Of a stretch of 64,000 nucleotides of DNA, positions 1 to 10,512 are shown one piece after another. The stretch is from positions 2,976,001-3,040,000 of the forward strand of contig VWND01000001.1 of assembly GCA_009599575.1 (NCBI GenBank). Direction: 5' to 3'. The notes beneath the pieces were generated by a model. The model did no database searches. It had not been told where the DNA came from and saw only the letters and a program-made list of their open reading frames with translations. A program made the translations under genes and the position numbers. Origin of the DNA: Blumeriella jaapii (Eukaryota; Ascomycota; Leotiomycetes; Helotiales; Drepanopezizaceae). How positions within the stretch are numbered: position 1 is the stretch's first letter; every line of letters starts with the position of its first letter.

Positions 1-162
1 GAAACCATGGCCTTTGATGCCGATGCGGATGCCGTCCACGTACCGATACAAGGCAGTCTTCTGGTCGCCACGCCTCAACGTCCCTATCCATACCCGCTCC
101 CGCTCCAGCTCATCCTTCACAATATACACGGATTTCACTTTTTGTTTGCTACAATTATCAAT
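1..162 (-). CDS. possible partial host-gene exon, runs off the left edge
   Basis: A minus-strand frame is open from base 162 to base 1 (54 codons), with an in-frame TGA at 163-165. The peptide is rich in charged residues and reads like ordinary protein (for example VYIVKDELERERVWIGTLRR, then a DGIRIGI stretch). Base composition is near-balanced here, unlike everything to the right, so this is probably non-repeat host DNA without RIP. No ATG lies in the open part; a TGTAG just upstream (about 148-153) could be a 3' splice acceptor, which would make this an internal exon. I do not recognise the family. A plus-strand frame of 82 codons (7-255) overlaps it but looks less protein-like. Confidence 0.35.
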   Translation of the reverse strand, partial: MDNCSKQKVKSVYIVKDELERERVWIGTLRRGDQKTALYRYVDGIRIGIKGHGF

Positions 163-452
163 TCACTGCATTCAATTCGGGAGACTCGTCTTTTTCCGAA
201 TCTCGAGGAATCAGCTCGAAAGTTCGTCGCGTTCGCCGTGCAGCTCGCGAAATAATTTTTTTTATTTTCTTTCGGTCGCCCGACGATTACGACTACGATT
301 ACGACGAGTTATACATTTGTTTTATAAACGCAATTTTACCGTTTTAATTGAATCTGCATTTTTTTTTAAAAAAAAACAAGCGAATGTTTTTGATATTCGC
401 TTTTTTTTTTCGCTTTAAAATACGAAGCGCGAATATTTATTATTGCAACGTC
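163..452. other. AT-rich flank between possible host exon and first LTR
   Basis: Composition shifts from balanced to AT-rich at about 240. There are short T and A runs and a CGA/TTA-like triplet patch near 280-310. I see no gene, LTR or RNA. It may be unique DNA that decayed by RIP leaking from the neighbouring repeat, or an unidentified old fragment. The five bases before the LTR (448-452, ACGTC) should be the left target-site duplication of element B1. Confidence 0.4.
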
Positions 453-719
453 TGTGACGATCTAATCAGTCGGAGGGCTGGGAGATCAGTCAACTGGTCG
501 CCGTATTTATATGATATGAAAAACGAGCCTTTGGTTTTGTAACAAAGATATTTATTTAAAATTAATAATTGCAAAAGGCAGAGATGCTAAAAAGAAAGTG
601 CTTTATATATATAAATAATTTTTACAATTGATAAAAAACCCATCAGAAAACTAGAAAGCTTACAGCTATACGCAGTTGCTAAGATAATACGAAAAATAGC
701 AACAAAATAAGTCGTTTTA
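453..719 (-). repeat. B1 3' LTR (LTR-B, minus orientation)
   Basis: This 267-bp block begins TGTGACGATC and matches, in reverse complement, the LTRs at 22227-22492, 34879-35144, 41260-41529 and 51203-51471. Its left half (CGGAGGGCTGGGAGATCAGT) is hardly mutated, while the right half facing the element interior is degraded. The minus orientation makes this the 3' LTR of an element whose body lies to the right. Only about seven internal bases (720-726) are present before A0 interrupts it; the rest should be right of the window. Confidence 0.85.
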
Positions 720-726
720 TTATCCT

Positions 727-765
727 TGTTACGATCCGTGCCAGTGGTATTTTGCCGGTAGTAAA
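727..765 (+). repeat. A0 5' LTR, first part
   Basis: The block starts TGTTACGATCCGTGCCAGTG and is cut after 39 bp by A1. It resumes at 50704. The last five bases (761-765, GTAAA) are the left target-site duplication of A1. The repeat units read CCAGTGGTATTTTGCCGGT and differ from those of most other LTR-A copies. A0 itself sits in B1, with ATCCT (722-726) as its expected left duplication. Confidence 0.85.
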
Positions 766-1027
766 TGTTACGATCCTGGCCTGGCTAGTGGTAGTTGCCA
801 GTGGTATAGTTGCCAGTGGTATGATTGCTAGTGGTGTTGGATTAAGGTTTGGGCACGGACCATCTCGGCCACTAGGCCTCGCGCTAAGTCACGTGATTTA
901 TAAGCGCAACCTATTGTATATAAAGTTCGCGATCCCGAGCATTTTAGCTCGGTATTTTTTTTTTAATTTATATGCGTACTTTTTGATTTATATTACCTTT
1001 TTGATTACTTTTAAGCTAGCTGTGATA
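766..1027 (+). repeat. A1 5' LTR (262 bp)
   Basis: It begins TGTTACGATCCTGGCCTGGC and ends GCTAGCTGTGATA. It has three units of the roughly 15-bp repeat against four in its own 3' LTR. The core (GGGCACGGACCATCTCGGCC, then the CACGTG palindrome) is well kept, while the last 70 bases next to the interior are T-rich. A run of A follows the LTR; no TGG-type primer-binding site is recognisable, possibly because RIP changed it. Confidence 0.9.
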
Positions 1028-2080
1028 TAAAAAAAAATCAAACAACTTTCGCTAAAAAGCTTTGTATTTACGATTAAAAATTCGATTTGTTTTTGCAATT
1101 CGAATTTTTTTCAGGCCGTCCGTACCGACGTTTATTTATCGATGCTTTGATTAAAACTTTCTTTTACTAATTTTGTTTTTAAAAAAAGCTGAAATCTTTT
1201 TTTTTTATTAATTAGATTTGTTTTTGCAATTCGATTCGCCTTTTTTTAATATATTTTATGCTTTTTTTATAAATCGACGCGGCATCCGAAAACGAACGCA
1301 ATTCGTACGATTCGGCTTCGAATTAGCATTTTCATTTTTGCTTTTGCTTTTAACGCTTTCGAATTTTCATTTGTTTCAGGCTTTTTCGACGATTTTAAAA
1401 GCGAATTTTTATTTTACGACTTTTTTACCGAATTATAATCATCTGCTGGATTTTTTCGTTTTATTATCGAATTTAAAATCGAATTATACGACACTGATAT
1501 TTTAATACTTTTAAACCGACGAATGCTTTTAAACCGATTATTTAGCATATTTGTCAACGCTAAAGGATTTACTGCGGCCTAGCAGCTTTAAATCGCTTAA
1601 ATAATCGCTTAAGCTATTGCCGCCGCTCGCTTTTTAGCTTTTTTCGCTAATATCGCCCGCGACGCTTTTTTTTTACTTCGAGCTTCGCGCGCTTTTACCG
1701 CAGATTTTTAATTAATTCCCGAATATTACTTTTTCGTTTTCGATTTAGCTATTTTCCGAATCGAATTATCCAAAATCAAATATTTTCGTTACGCTTTTAG
1801 CGATTATTAAAAAAAGGTTAAATATAACGCATAAAAAATAAATATAAAATTGTTTATTAAAAAGTATTTAAGGAATTTTATACAAAGCATAAACCAAGCT
1901 AAAGCATATTTCAAATGTATTATTAAAAAAGCAAAGACTATTATTTTAAAGCATTTGAATTTCGAGTTTTATAATTAAATCCAATCGGCTCGAAACGTCT
2001 TTCGTATTTTTAATCAGCGCTTTTTTGATTATAACCGCGTTTAATCTGTTAAGTTGCAATATAATAAGCTTTATATAAAC
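1028..2080 (+). pseudogene. A1 leader and 5' part of gag, RIP-degraded
   Basis: This is the untranslated leader followed by the N-terminal part of the family A gag. The most consistent frame across copies includes INRRGIRKRTQFVRFGFE, then a Phe/Ser/Ala-rich stretch and, further on, NAKKFTAA before several Gln-to-stop changes. In this copy an indel switches frame after about residue 40 of that segment. The region 1520-2075 holds the capsid-like part with the run of alanines (near 1610-1650). The gene stops abruptly at TAAAC (2076-2080), the insertion site of A2, and continues at 45602. I cannot fix the start codon, as no copy keeps a clear in-frame ATG. Confidence 0.65.
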
Positions 2081-2224
2081 TGTTACAGCTAGCTTAAGGG
2101 TGATCAGAAGAATGATATGGACCAAAAGGTACGCATGTAAATTAAAAGAAAAACACCGAACTAAAATGCTCGGGGTCGCGAATTTTATGTATAATAGGTT
2201 GCGCTTATAGGTCACGTGACTTAG
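2081..2224 (-). repeat. A2 3' LTR, left part
   Basis: Reads TGTTACAGCTAGCTTAAGGG, the reverse complement of the LTR-A 3' end. It includes the CCGAGC/GCTCGG-type hairpin and the CACGTG palindrome near 2213-2218, and stops at the C1 insertion. TTAG (2221-2224) is duplicated at 13491-13494. The edge facing the outer flank keeps its GC bases. Confidence 0.88.
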
Positions 2225-2488
2225 TGTAAAAGTAGGTAGGAAAACCAGACTAATACGGCCATATGTCGGTGGGTAAGATAGTCTAGGGAATCCCTAGAAG
2301 AGACTGAAGAAAGGAAAAGAAAAATAAATGAAGGTATGAATTGGACTGCGTGCTTATGGTACTATTTAAAAGGGTGCTTTGCTTTTATACCTGTTGAAAA
2401 TAGTTAGTGGCAAAAAGCTTCGAAAGGGTTTATTCGATTATAACTAAAACTATTAATTTTTATTAATATAAAGTATCACCGTTTTATA
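2225..2488 (-). repeat. C1 3' LTR (264 bp)
   Basis: It begins TGTAAAAGTAGGTAGGAAAA and ends CACCGTTTTATA. The outer part (2225-2330) keeps G-rich bases such as GTCGGTGGGTAAGATAG. The interior-facing part (about 2405-2488) is converted to T/A-rich sequence. The other LTR of the pair shows the reverse pattern. Confidence 0.88.
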
Positions 2489-2619
2489 TTTTGTTTTAAA
2501 TAATATACGTAGTCGTTTTTGATTACGATTAAAAAAAAATATAATTTTAATAAATACAATTTAGTTTATTTTATATAATTTAAAAACCAATTAATTAAAA
2601 ACCGAACTTTTTAGCTTTA

Positions 2620-5600
2620 CGCTCTTTTGGTTTTCTAATTCGTTTTTAGCTTTTTTGCTGTTGGCTTTTGCGGAAAGATAGCGTTTCGTTTATCGTTTGA
2701 ATTATTTTGTTTATTTTGCTTTTTTGAAAAATGGCTTAATAAAATATCAATCGAGATATCGTTTAGATTTACGAACGTTTTGATAGCTTTTTCGTCGATG
2801 ATATTATTAAATATCGCCGCGACGAGTATTTTCCACGATTTTTTTCCGTAAATAATAAATTTCAGTTTTTAAACGTAGTTTTACGTTTTGCAAAAAGCGC
2901 TGAAAAGTTTTATATTGAAATCGTAAAAGTAATCGATTAGTTCGCCGTAATTAAAACCGATTAACGCTTTTGCTTCGCGTAAGATTAATAGGTCGGATTA
3001 CGGTTATTTATCGACGAATGCTTTTGAAAAAGCTTCGAAATCTGTAAGAAAAACTATTTTACGGAATGGTTCGGAAATAGTCGTTTGCAATCGAAACTAC
3101 CGAAAATGTTATAATTGTTTTCGCCGCAATACAAACAGTATTAAATTGCTTATCGGATTATCGTTTTCGAAATAGTTTTTGTACTTTTGCGCCGTGTAAT
3201 TATTCGAATAAATTAGCATCGCGCCGTCGGTTTTTTAGGTTTTAAATCTGACGAAAATCTTTTGCTTAATTAAAAAGCTGATAAGAATTATTTTATTTTT
3301 TATTTCGTAGCTTTCGGTTTCGTAATTCGATAAAATAGCCGAGGCTATTGTTTTAGACGCGCTGAAGTACGAAAAAATTGGGCTTTTCTGGATGGTTTTA
3401 ATCAGCTTGGCGTCGTAGTATAATTGCAGATAGGCTTCGATTATTTCCGAATTGTGTGCGAATGCAAGCAGAACGTGATAGTCGAAGATGGCGTCGGTAA
3501 AATCTTCGATTTTTTCTTTTTTTAAAGATCGGCGATATCGAATTTTATAATTGTAATACGGTCGGGGCCAGCGAGACCTAAAGCGATCGGGACGTTAAAA
3601 TATGCTATAAAGCGATAGTTTCTAAGGTTTCGGATAATTAAAGCAGCGAAGTAAAAGCCGGGGTGTATTTTGAAAGCTTATTAAATAAGACTGTAAAGCA
3701 TATTGGCGAAGAAAGCTGTAAGCGTTTTTTAGGTTTTAATCAGTCGGAAATAATATTTGTATATAATTATTTCTTTTTTTATAAAATGCAGCAGTGGCTT
3801 GTTTTTTCCGTTGTAAAATTTTACGTGATTAACGAATTCGCAATTTAGTTTAGATAGATTTTAAAGCATATTTTCGGTCGAAAAGCCAAAAAAGTCGGCT
3901 TTTAGGAATATTCGTTGCTTCCATTTTTCTACGTTTCAATCGAGTTTTATAATCGCGTTAAGTATTTTGGAATCTGCTTTAAAATTTGCGTATTTTAGAT
4001 AAGCTTTAGCATATGCTTAAGTAGTTTTCGCAGTTTTTCGTCGGAATATAAATTGGTTATTAAAATCAATTTCGAATACGTCGTAATCCGAATCTTTAAT
4101 AGCAGCGAATCGATCAGCGAAGCCGATAACGTTAATTTTTTTTGTAATTAAATTGCAATACGCCGCGTAATAGCGTATGTAAAAATGGCAGAACTTGCCG
4201 TTTTTTCTGGCGTTAACGTTATTCGTAGAAACGAGATTAAGAAATCGAAGTTTTTTAGCGAAAAAAAGCTCGAGTAAAAACGGGTTATTGTTTTCAAAAG
4301 TTTTTTTTATTTATTCCGGCGTATTATATTTGCAATTTTCCGAAAAAGGCTTGGTTTAGTTTTTGTTCGAAGCAAAAGAAAAAAAGCTGACGGGTTTATT
4401 TGATTTTTGTATAAAAGTATCGAAATAAAACTTTTGAATCGTTTCGTCGTCGAAAGCGAAAGTTTTAAATAAGATAATTTGATTTTATGCTTTTTATATA
4501 ATCTTTTCCGCGATAATTTCGATATTTTTTTTTAGGCTTTTTCGGTCGAATCGTATAATAATCGAAATTTTAAATGCTTTTATCAGAGTTTCGAATATTA
4601 GCGGTGATAATACGACGTTTTTAAACGTAGCAAGCGTTTCTGGTGTTTGCGTATTCAGTTTCGAAAAGTCAAATTCAGGGTCGTTTAGGTTTTTCTTTTT
4701 CGAAATGCCTGCGTTTTTTAAGTTTGATTTCGTAAAATCGTCGCGTTTTTTGTTAATTAATTTAAAGTTTATAGCTCGGCGTCGATTTCCGGCCGTTTTT
4801 ATTCGCGGTCTTTTTTTGCTAGCGACGCGAATGGTTTTTTCCGCCGAATAAAAAAGGTTTCGGAAATATCGGCGCGCTTTTTTACGTTTTTTGTTTTTAC
4901 TTTTTCCGAAATCGCTTTTATAAGCATAATAGATTTTTTGTATTCGAATAAGCGGTTATTTGCTATTACGTTTTTGATTTCGTTTTCGGATTCGTTTTCG
5001 ACAATTGGAAATAAAAGTCGCCGAGTTGTTTTAGCTGTTTTAAGAGTATTAGTTGCTACTGCGTGTATTTTTTCGAATTATACGAAAATAATATTAGCTT
5101 TTTCGTTTTTTTCGTTATCGTAGATTTGAAATGTCGGAATAGCGTCGTTTTTTTCGTTCGGTATAAGAATGCCGCATTTAACGACGTTTAGTTTTTTGCT
5201 TTGAAAAAAGATTAAATTTAGGATTTCGCAGCCGATTAGGACTTTTTTTAGCGATTGCATAATATCGTCGACCAATTTGCAAACAGCTGTAAAAAAACTT
5301 ATGAATTTGCGGGCTTTTAGGTTGTTAGCTTTTAGGATTTGCGCTTTAAAAATATAAGCGTTTAGTATCCAGATTTTTTTTTTCGTAGGAATAATAGTTT
5401 CGAAAAAGCAAACGAAATGCCGAAGTAAAATAATACCGGTGATTTTGCTAAGAACGTATTTTTGAATATTCTTTTTTCGTTGATTTGGCAAAAAGCGCAA
5501 GATTCGGTCTGTTATTTTTTTTTTATTATCTCGAGCTTTTTTTGCTCCGGCGAAAGCTTTTAAAGCGTTATCGTAGTTCAGCAGGAATTTGTCGTAATTA

Positions 5601-5900
5601 AAGCTTTTGCGGACGAATTCAGCTTTAACGAAGCTTTCGTAATCGAATAGAAATTCGTTGATATTTCCAATTATTATATCGAGTTGCTTTATAAACGTTT
5701 TTACGAAAGCTGCTTGTTGATTTGAAATAGCGGCATTATATATTTGCTTAAATTCGAAAAGATTGCGTATAATAGTTCCGTTTTAAAATAAGTTAAAAAT
5801 AAGCTTGCCAGATTTGGCAACGCTTTGCTTAGGAAACGATATAATATCGATAGGTTTATTAATTAAAAAAATATGTTGTGTTTGTTAAAAAGTAAATAAA
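2620..5900 (-). pseudogene. C1 second ORF downstream of pol, unrecognised large protein (about 1,090 codons), RIP-broken
   Basis: A continuous coding signal runs on the minus strand from about 5900 to 2620, in the same direction as gag-pol. The N-terminal part includes NINEFLFDYESFVKAEFVRK and an open stretch of 140 codons at 5078-5500. A frame change lies near 4690-4720. The second part includes DPEFDFSKLNTQTPETLATF and, near 3400-3530, a little-mutated stretch (DFTDAIFDYHVLLAFAHNSE). The C-terminus is basic (KKQNKQNNSNDKRN). I see no RT, integrase, protease, signal peptide or membrane segments. The C-terminal 200 residues (REAKALIGFNYGELIDYFYD onward) have a faint capsid-like look, but this is weak. 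Stops are nearly all TAA/TAG in place of Gln or Trp. It may be an accessory protein of this lineage or a captured host gene. Confidence 0.6.
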
Positions 5901-6385
5901 AAAAAGTACGGGAATTGTAAAGTATTTATATCTAAAAGTTACGGAAAGCCGCATACTGTTTTTTTAATAAATTATAATTGTTCAGGCAAGCATCCGTTCA
6001 AAACAGCGAAAAAAGTAAATAATACAGCAAATAGCAAATAATAAAATGCATAAAAGATAGTTTTTATATAATATGCGAACAATATAAATATATTAAATAT
6101 GCGGCTTAAATATATACAAAGCTTTTGTTTTGATAAACAAAAATACAATTAAACAAAGAAAAGTATAATAAATGTTTTAAATAATATAGAAAAAGGTTTC
6201 AAGAATAAACAGCGTATATTAAAACAAAAACAATAAAATAGCATATAATAAAAAGAAAAATAATAAATAACAAAAATAATAAATAGTTAGTAAATAATTT
6301 TGTATATATTTTTTTTTTTTTCGATTATAAGTGGAATTACGATTTAAATTGTGCTTTTAGCAGCGGGGTCGTCGTTCGGCTGTTT
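5901..6385. other. C1 spacer between integrase and second ORF
   Basis: Extremely AT-rich, with A runs and TATA/AATA words. I see no coding frame or RNA. It may have held a promoter or splice signals for the second ORF, but nothing specific can be read. Confidence 0.4.
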
Positions 6386-9300
6386 TCAGACCTTTTTAGA
6401 AGGTTTTTTTTTTTCAGGAGTATAATCGCTTTGATCGGAGTCGTCGTCGGAATCGCTGGAGTCGGAGTCGCTTTCTGATTTAGAATCCAAAAGATAAATT
6501 TGCTGATTTTTTCTGTAAAATCGCTTTAACCGGTTGGCGGCGAACGTTTTTTTTAGTTTTGTTTTATCGAGTTTCGTAAGTTTATAATAGTTTTTATTTA
6601 ATTCGGCCTCGTATACTTCGTAAGATCCGAGCCATTTATAATTAAGTTTAATATCGGCCGATTTGTCGATAGCGCGCTGAACGTCGTAAACTAAAACCAA
6701 ATCTTTTTTTTTAATTAGCGTTTTTTTTAAAACCTTAGTTTTATTTCAGATTTTTTTAGCTGCTTTTTTATATTTTTTTTTTTTTAAAATTATTTTTTTT
6801 ATATTTATATCGCGGTAATCGAGCTGTTTAAATTTTATTGCTAATAAGTTTGCTTTTGTTTTTATTTTAACTACGTTATAAAGCTTTTATACAGGCCATT
6901 TTGTTTTTAAAAGCAGTCGAGCGTTTCTGCCGTACTAAATGAAAAATAAGGTTATTTCAGTGGGGACGTGTATATATATGCGTATAGCAAAAAGCATTTT
7001 CGAGAATTTCCGCGATCAACGCTTATAGCTTTTTCGAATGGCTTTTAAAAAATCGTTAAAAATATTTTTATAGCTTCGTTTAACGGATCCGTTGCTTTTC
7101 GAATTGTAAACTAAAATTTAAATACGCTGAATGCCGTATTTTTTTATAAAGATTTTAATAACGCTTTTGTTTTCGAATTTACCGTCGACGTTTAATTTGT
7201 TAAATAAATCGTATCGATATATAACGTTTTCTTAAAGAAAAGTTGCTATAGCTTCGGAAATAGCGTTTCGGAAAGATCGCTTTTTAAGCTATTCGGATAA
7301 ATCGTTAATAGCGAGCATAAAGCATATATAACCGCGATCGGTGGTTAATACGCGTATAACGTCGAAATTGACTTTTTTTCAGATTTTAAAAAACTACGTC
7401 GAATATAATAAATTTTTTTTTCGGCTAGGCTTTCGTTTTTAGCAAAAAATACAGCTTTTAACGAAGGCTTTGCAATTTTCGAAACATTTTTTTTATTAAA
7501 AGTCGTTTTTGGTTCGGTGATAAATGGTTTTAGCTTTTTTATAAAACACTTTTTCGTAAGCTTTTTTTATAATTTAAAACTTATCGGCTTTATTATTTAT
7601 TATTAAGCGTTTTTAATATATATTATTTTTTATTTTGTATAATTTTCTGTCGGCTAAAATATAATCGAAAGCTTGGTTTTTAAATAATTTAAATTAATAA
7701 TTTAATACGCTAAATAATTTAAATAAAATAATTAAATAATATGCGATTAAATAAAAATCTTCGGTTTTGTAATTGTCGATTAAAAGTTTATTTTCGTCGT
7801 TAATCGGTTTATCCCGATCGTTTTCGGTTAAATCCATTCGCGGTGCTAGCCGAAATAATAACGCGAATGCTTTTTCGGCCCGAGAATTGATGTTTTTTAC
7901 TCGCGGTGCCAGCCGAAATAATAACGCGAATAATTTCGGATTTGTAGAATCCAGAGCGCAGATAGCGAAGCAGCCGATTTCGTTAGCGATTTACTCGTTA
8001 ATATCTTATTCGTTTTATTTAGCGAAATCAAACGGATAAAATCGTTTTCGTTTGGAAAAGCCGTTTGCCGCTGTATTAATTGTCTTTTTAATATATTTAA
8101 CTTCGAAGTTTATAAGTCGCATTTAAGCTATTCAATTAGTAACGAATGCTTTTGATAGATTATTAGCTTTTTTATTTAATTGGTCGATAAAAACTTTTGC
8201 GTCCGTTTTTAAAATAAAATATACGCCGTATAATTCGCTTTTTATTTTTTTTATTGTTTTAAAAGCGCTCCGATATTTTCGTTTAATAGCATCGTAGCGT
8301 GCTTCCGCGGAAAATTATAAACCGCTTTCGAATCGTGAAAAATGCCGTTTTTTGTTTTTATCGATTTGTTGCAATACAGCTTTCTAACCGAAAATACTGG
8401 CGTCGACAGTTAAAATAATTTCTTTTGCGTTTGGGCTGTAATCGATTCGCATAAGCGATAAGGCCGATAAAAAATCGTTTTTAAAAACTTTTATAATTTT
8501 GCTTTACTTTTTTTCTTAAACGAAATCGATTCTTTTTTTTATCGTAGCGTAAATAAATACAGCTTTTTAAAAAAAGTTTTTAATTTAATTGCGATAATAA
8601 ATCATAACGCTAATAAAAGCTTTGGCTTCGGTAATATCTTCGCATTTTTTTTATTCGCAAATTTTTTTAATTTTTTTTCGTTGAAAATAGCGGCTAGCGT
8701 TGTTAGTTATATAACCGACGATATCTATTTCGGATATGCAGAATTTTAATCGAGGGCTAATAATAGCTTTGGCTTTTTCGAAGCAGATTATAATTTTGTC
8801 GATGTTTTGAATATATTTTATTATATAACGTCGAATTTTAAAAAGGATTTTTTTATTATTATAATATAATTTAAGGCTTTTTATTCCGACGTCGTCAACG
8901 TAAAGCAAAGCAATGTTAAAAATGCAAGTTATAAGGATTTTGTATACGATTTTTACGAATTAAGCGATTAAATTAATAGCTTTTATAAATATTTTCGTTA
9001 TACGCAGTAAACCGATCGGTGTTTGAATTGCCGTTATGTTTCGAAATCGTAGATTAAGCATCAAATGATCGTAGCCGGAAAATAAATCGAAAAAGAAAGC
9101 GATTATTAATTTTGCGAATTCGTTTAAAAATTGATCGACGTTAAATAGCACGTTAACGTTTCGTATCGTTATTTTGTTTATTTCGACGATTGCGATAATA
9201 AATTTGTAAATGCTTTTTTTTTTTTTCGCAACGATAAACTATTTGTTTTTATATAAGCCGTGGCAAAATTCGAAGATCTTTTGCTTAATTCGCTTTTTTA

Positions 9301-9800
9301 GCATTTCGACTATTTTATCCTAAAAAGCTTTAAGAACTGAAAAAGTCTTTTTTTGCCAGGCTTTGTAAAGTACGGTTTTAATATCGATATAAGGCGTAAC
9401 GTTAAAATTGAATTGGCCTATTTCGGTGAAATCGAAAGCTATAGCCTTTTTTCGGTTGCGTAGGATTTTGTACAAAACCTTTTTTTTTTTTGGCAGAAAT
9501 TGAGTTCCGATTGCCAGGTTATTAAATCGTTTTTTTGTAAATCGGCTGTTAAATAATAAATTGAAAAATCGGCCGGTAATAAATCTTTCGAGCTCGTTAG
9601 TAACTGGTTAAAATGGTTTTATTGCTTCGTCTTTTTCGAACTAATCGTTTATTTCTTCGGAGATATTTTTATCGGATTCGCTAAGATTCACGGGTCGTAT
9701 TTTATTAATTTTGCGCTTGTAAAAAGTGCTGATATTAACACAAAAAGGTAAGGTGTGTGAGTCGGATTTGTTTAATATAAAAACGAAATCTTCGGAATTT
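6386..9800 (-). pseudogene. C1 pol: reverse transcriptase, RNase H and integrase, RIP-broken
   Basis: On the minus strand the RT palm begins near 9150 with DLFSGYDHLMLNLRF followed by ITAIQTPIGLLR, a hallmark of one fungal Gypsy lineage. The catalytic YVDD is intact at 8891-8902. A connection segment follows (EIDIVGYITNNASRYF, about 8690-8740). RNase H lies near 8450-7800. The integrase core near 7300-7050 reads NVDGKFENK and later YNSKSNGSVKRSYKN, where the family has Glu for the Lys (a G-to-A change). The C-terminus (6386-6700, open for 104 codons) has LNYKWLGSYEVYEAEL, a GPY/F-like motif, then an acidic Ser/Asp tail. These are domains of one polyprotein and act in reverse transcription and integration of the element. 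Confidence 0.85.
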
Positions 9801-10089
9801 TCATTTTCGAATTAATAGCTAAAAATATTAATATTAATTAATTTTATTCGCGGTGCTATTTCGATTGGTGACGCGAATGCTTTTGGCTGATTATTTTCCA
9901 AGTTTTATTATAGCTCAGCGTTTGTTCTAAAACTAAAGCCGGCTATTCGTTTTCCGATAAAACGTCGATTAAAAAGATTTTATCGCCGGCGACGGTGATT
10001 TGATTTTGAAAAAATCGGTTCCAGTTTCAGAAAAAAGCTTTTATTTGGCCGTTTTCGATGTATTTAAAGCTGACGAAACTTTTCAGGAT

Positions 10090-10512
10090 TTAAGGCATTT
10101 TAAGAATAATGGGATGGAAGCATTTTTTTATTATTAAAAAGTCTTTATAAGTAATAATACTTTTAACGTCGATTTTAATATTTCGTACAATCTTATTAAA
10201 TTCAATCGTATTTTTATTAACGATGGTATAAATTATTCGCTTATCGGTAATAATCGGAATATTATTGGTTTCGGCTGTTTTTTGATTTATGCAATTGATT
10301 TCGGCTTTATTATCGAATAGAGCGAGGGCGGTCGTATTTTTCTTAAGCATTATTTTTATTTTTAATGCTTTTATAATCGTGTAAAAGCAGTTTCGTCGTT
10401 TTGATTTCTGGGTTTTTATAGCAAAAGCTAAAAAGCTGACTTTTTCCGAGGATTTTTTTTTATCGGCTAAATTAATTGCGATATTATAAATTTCTTTTTG
10501 GTTTTTTTCCAA
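10090..10512 (-). pseudogene. C1 aspartic protease region
   Basis: A stop-free frame of 140 codons on the minus strand. The segment ALALFDNKAEINCINQKTAE matches the retropepsin active site D-[ST]-G-A-E-I-N-C-I, with SG changed to NK, which two G-to-A changes could explain. The catalytic Asp remains. It would cleave the Gag-Pol polyprotein. It sits between gag (right) and RT (left), as expected. Between 9800 and 10090 is a low-information linker. Confidence 0.75.

Noticed and set aside
7..255. Plus-strand 82-codon frame at the left edge
   Set aside because: It overlaps the minus frame that looks more like protein, and its second half is low in information. Neither is proven, so only the minus frame is listed.
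1028..1060. tRNA primer-binding site after the 5' LTR of families A and B
   Set aside because: The bases after the LTRs are A-rich (A) or TTATTAACAAC (B) with no TGG start. RIP could have erased it, so neither tRNA priming nor self-priming can be claimed.
2620..5900. Separate LINE or second retrotransposon inserted in C1
   Set aside because: No RT, endonuclease, poly-A tail, LTR ends or duplication could be seen there; the region lies between integrase and the 3' LTR of C1 on the same strand.
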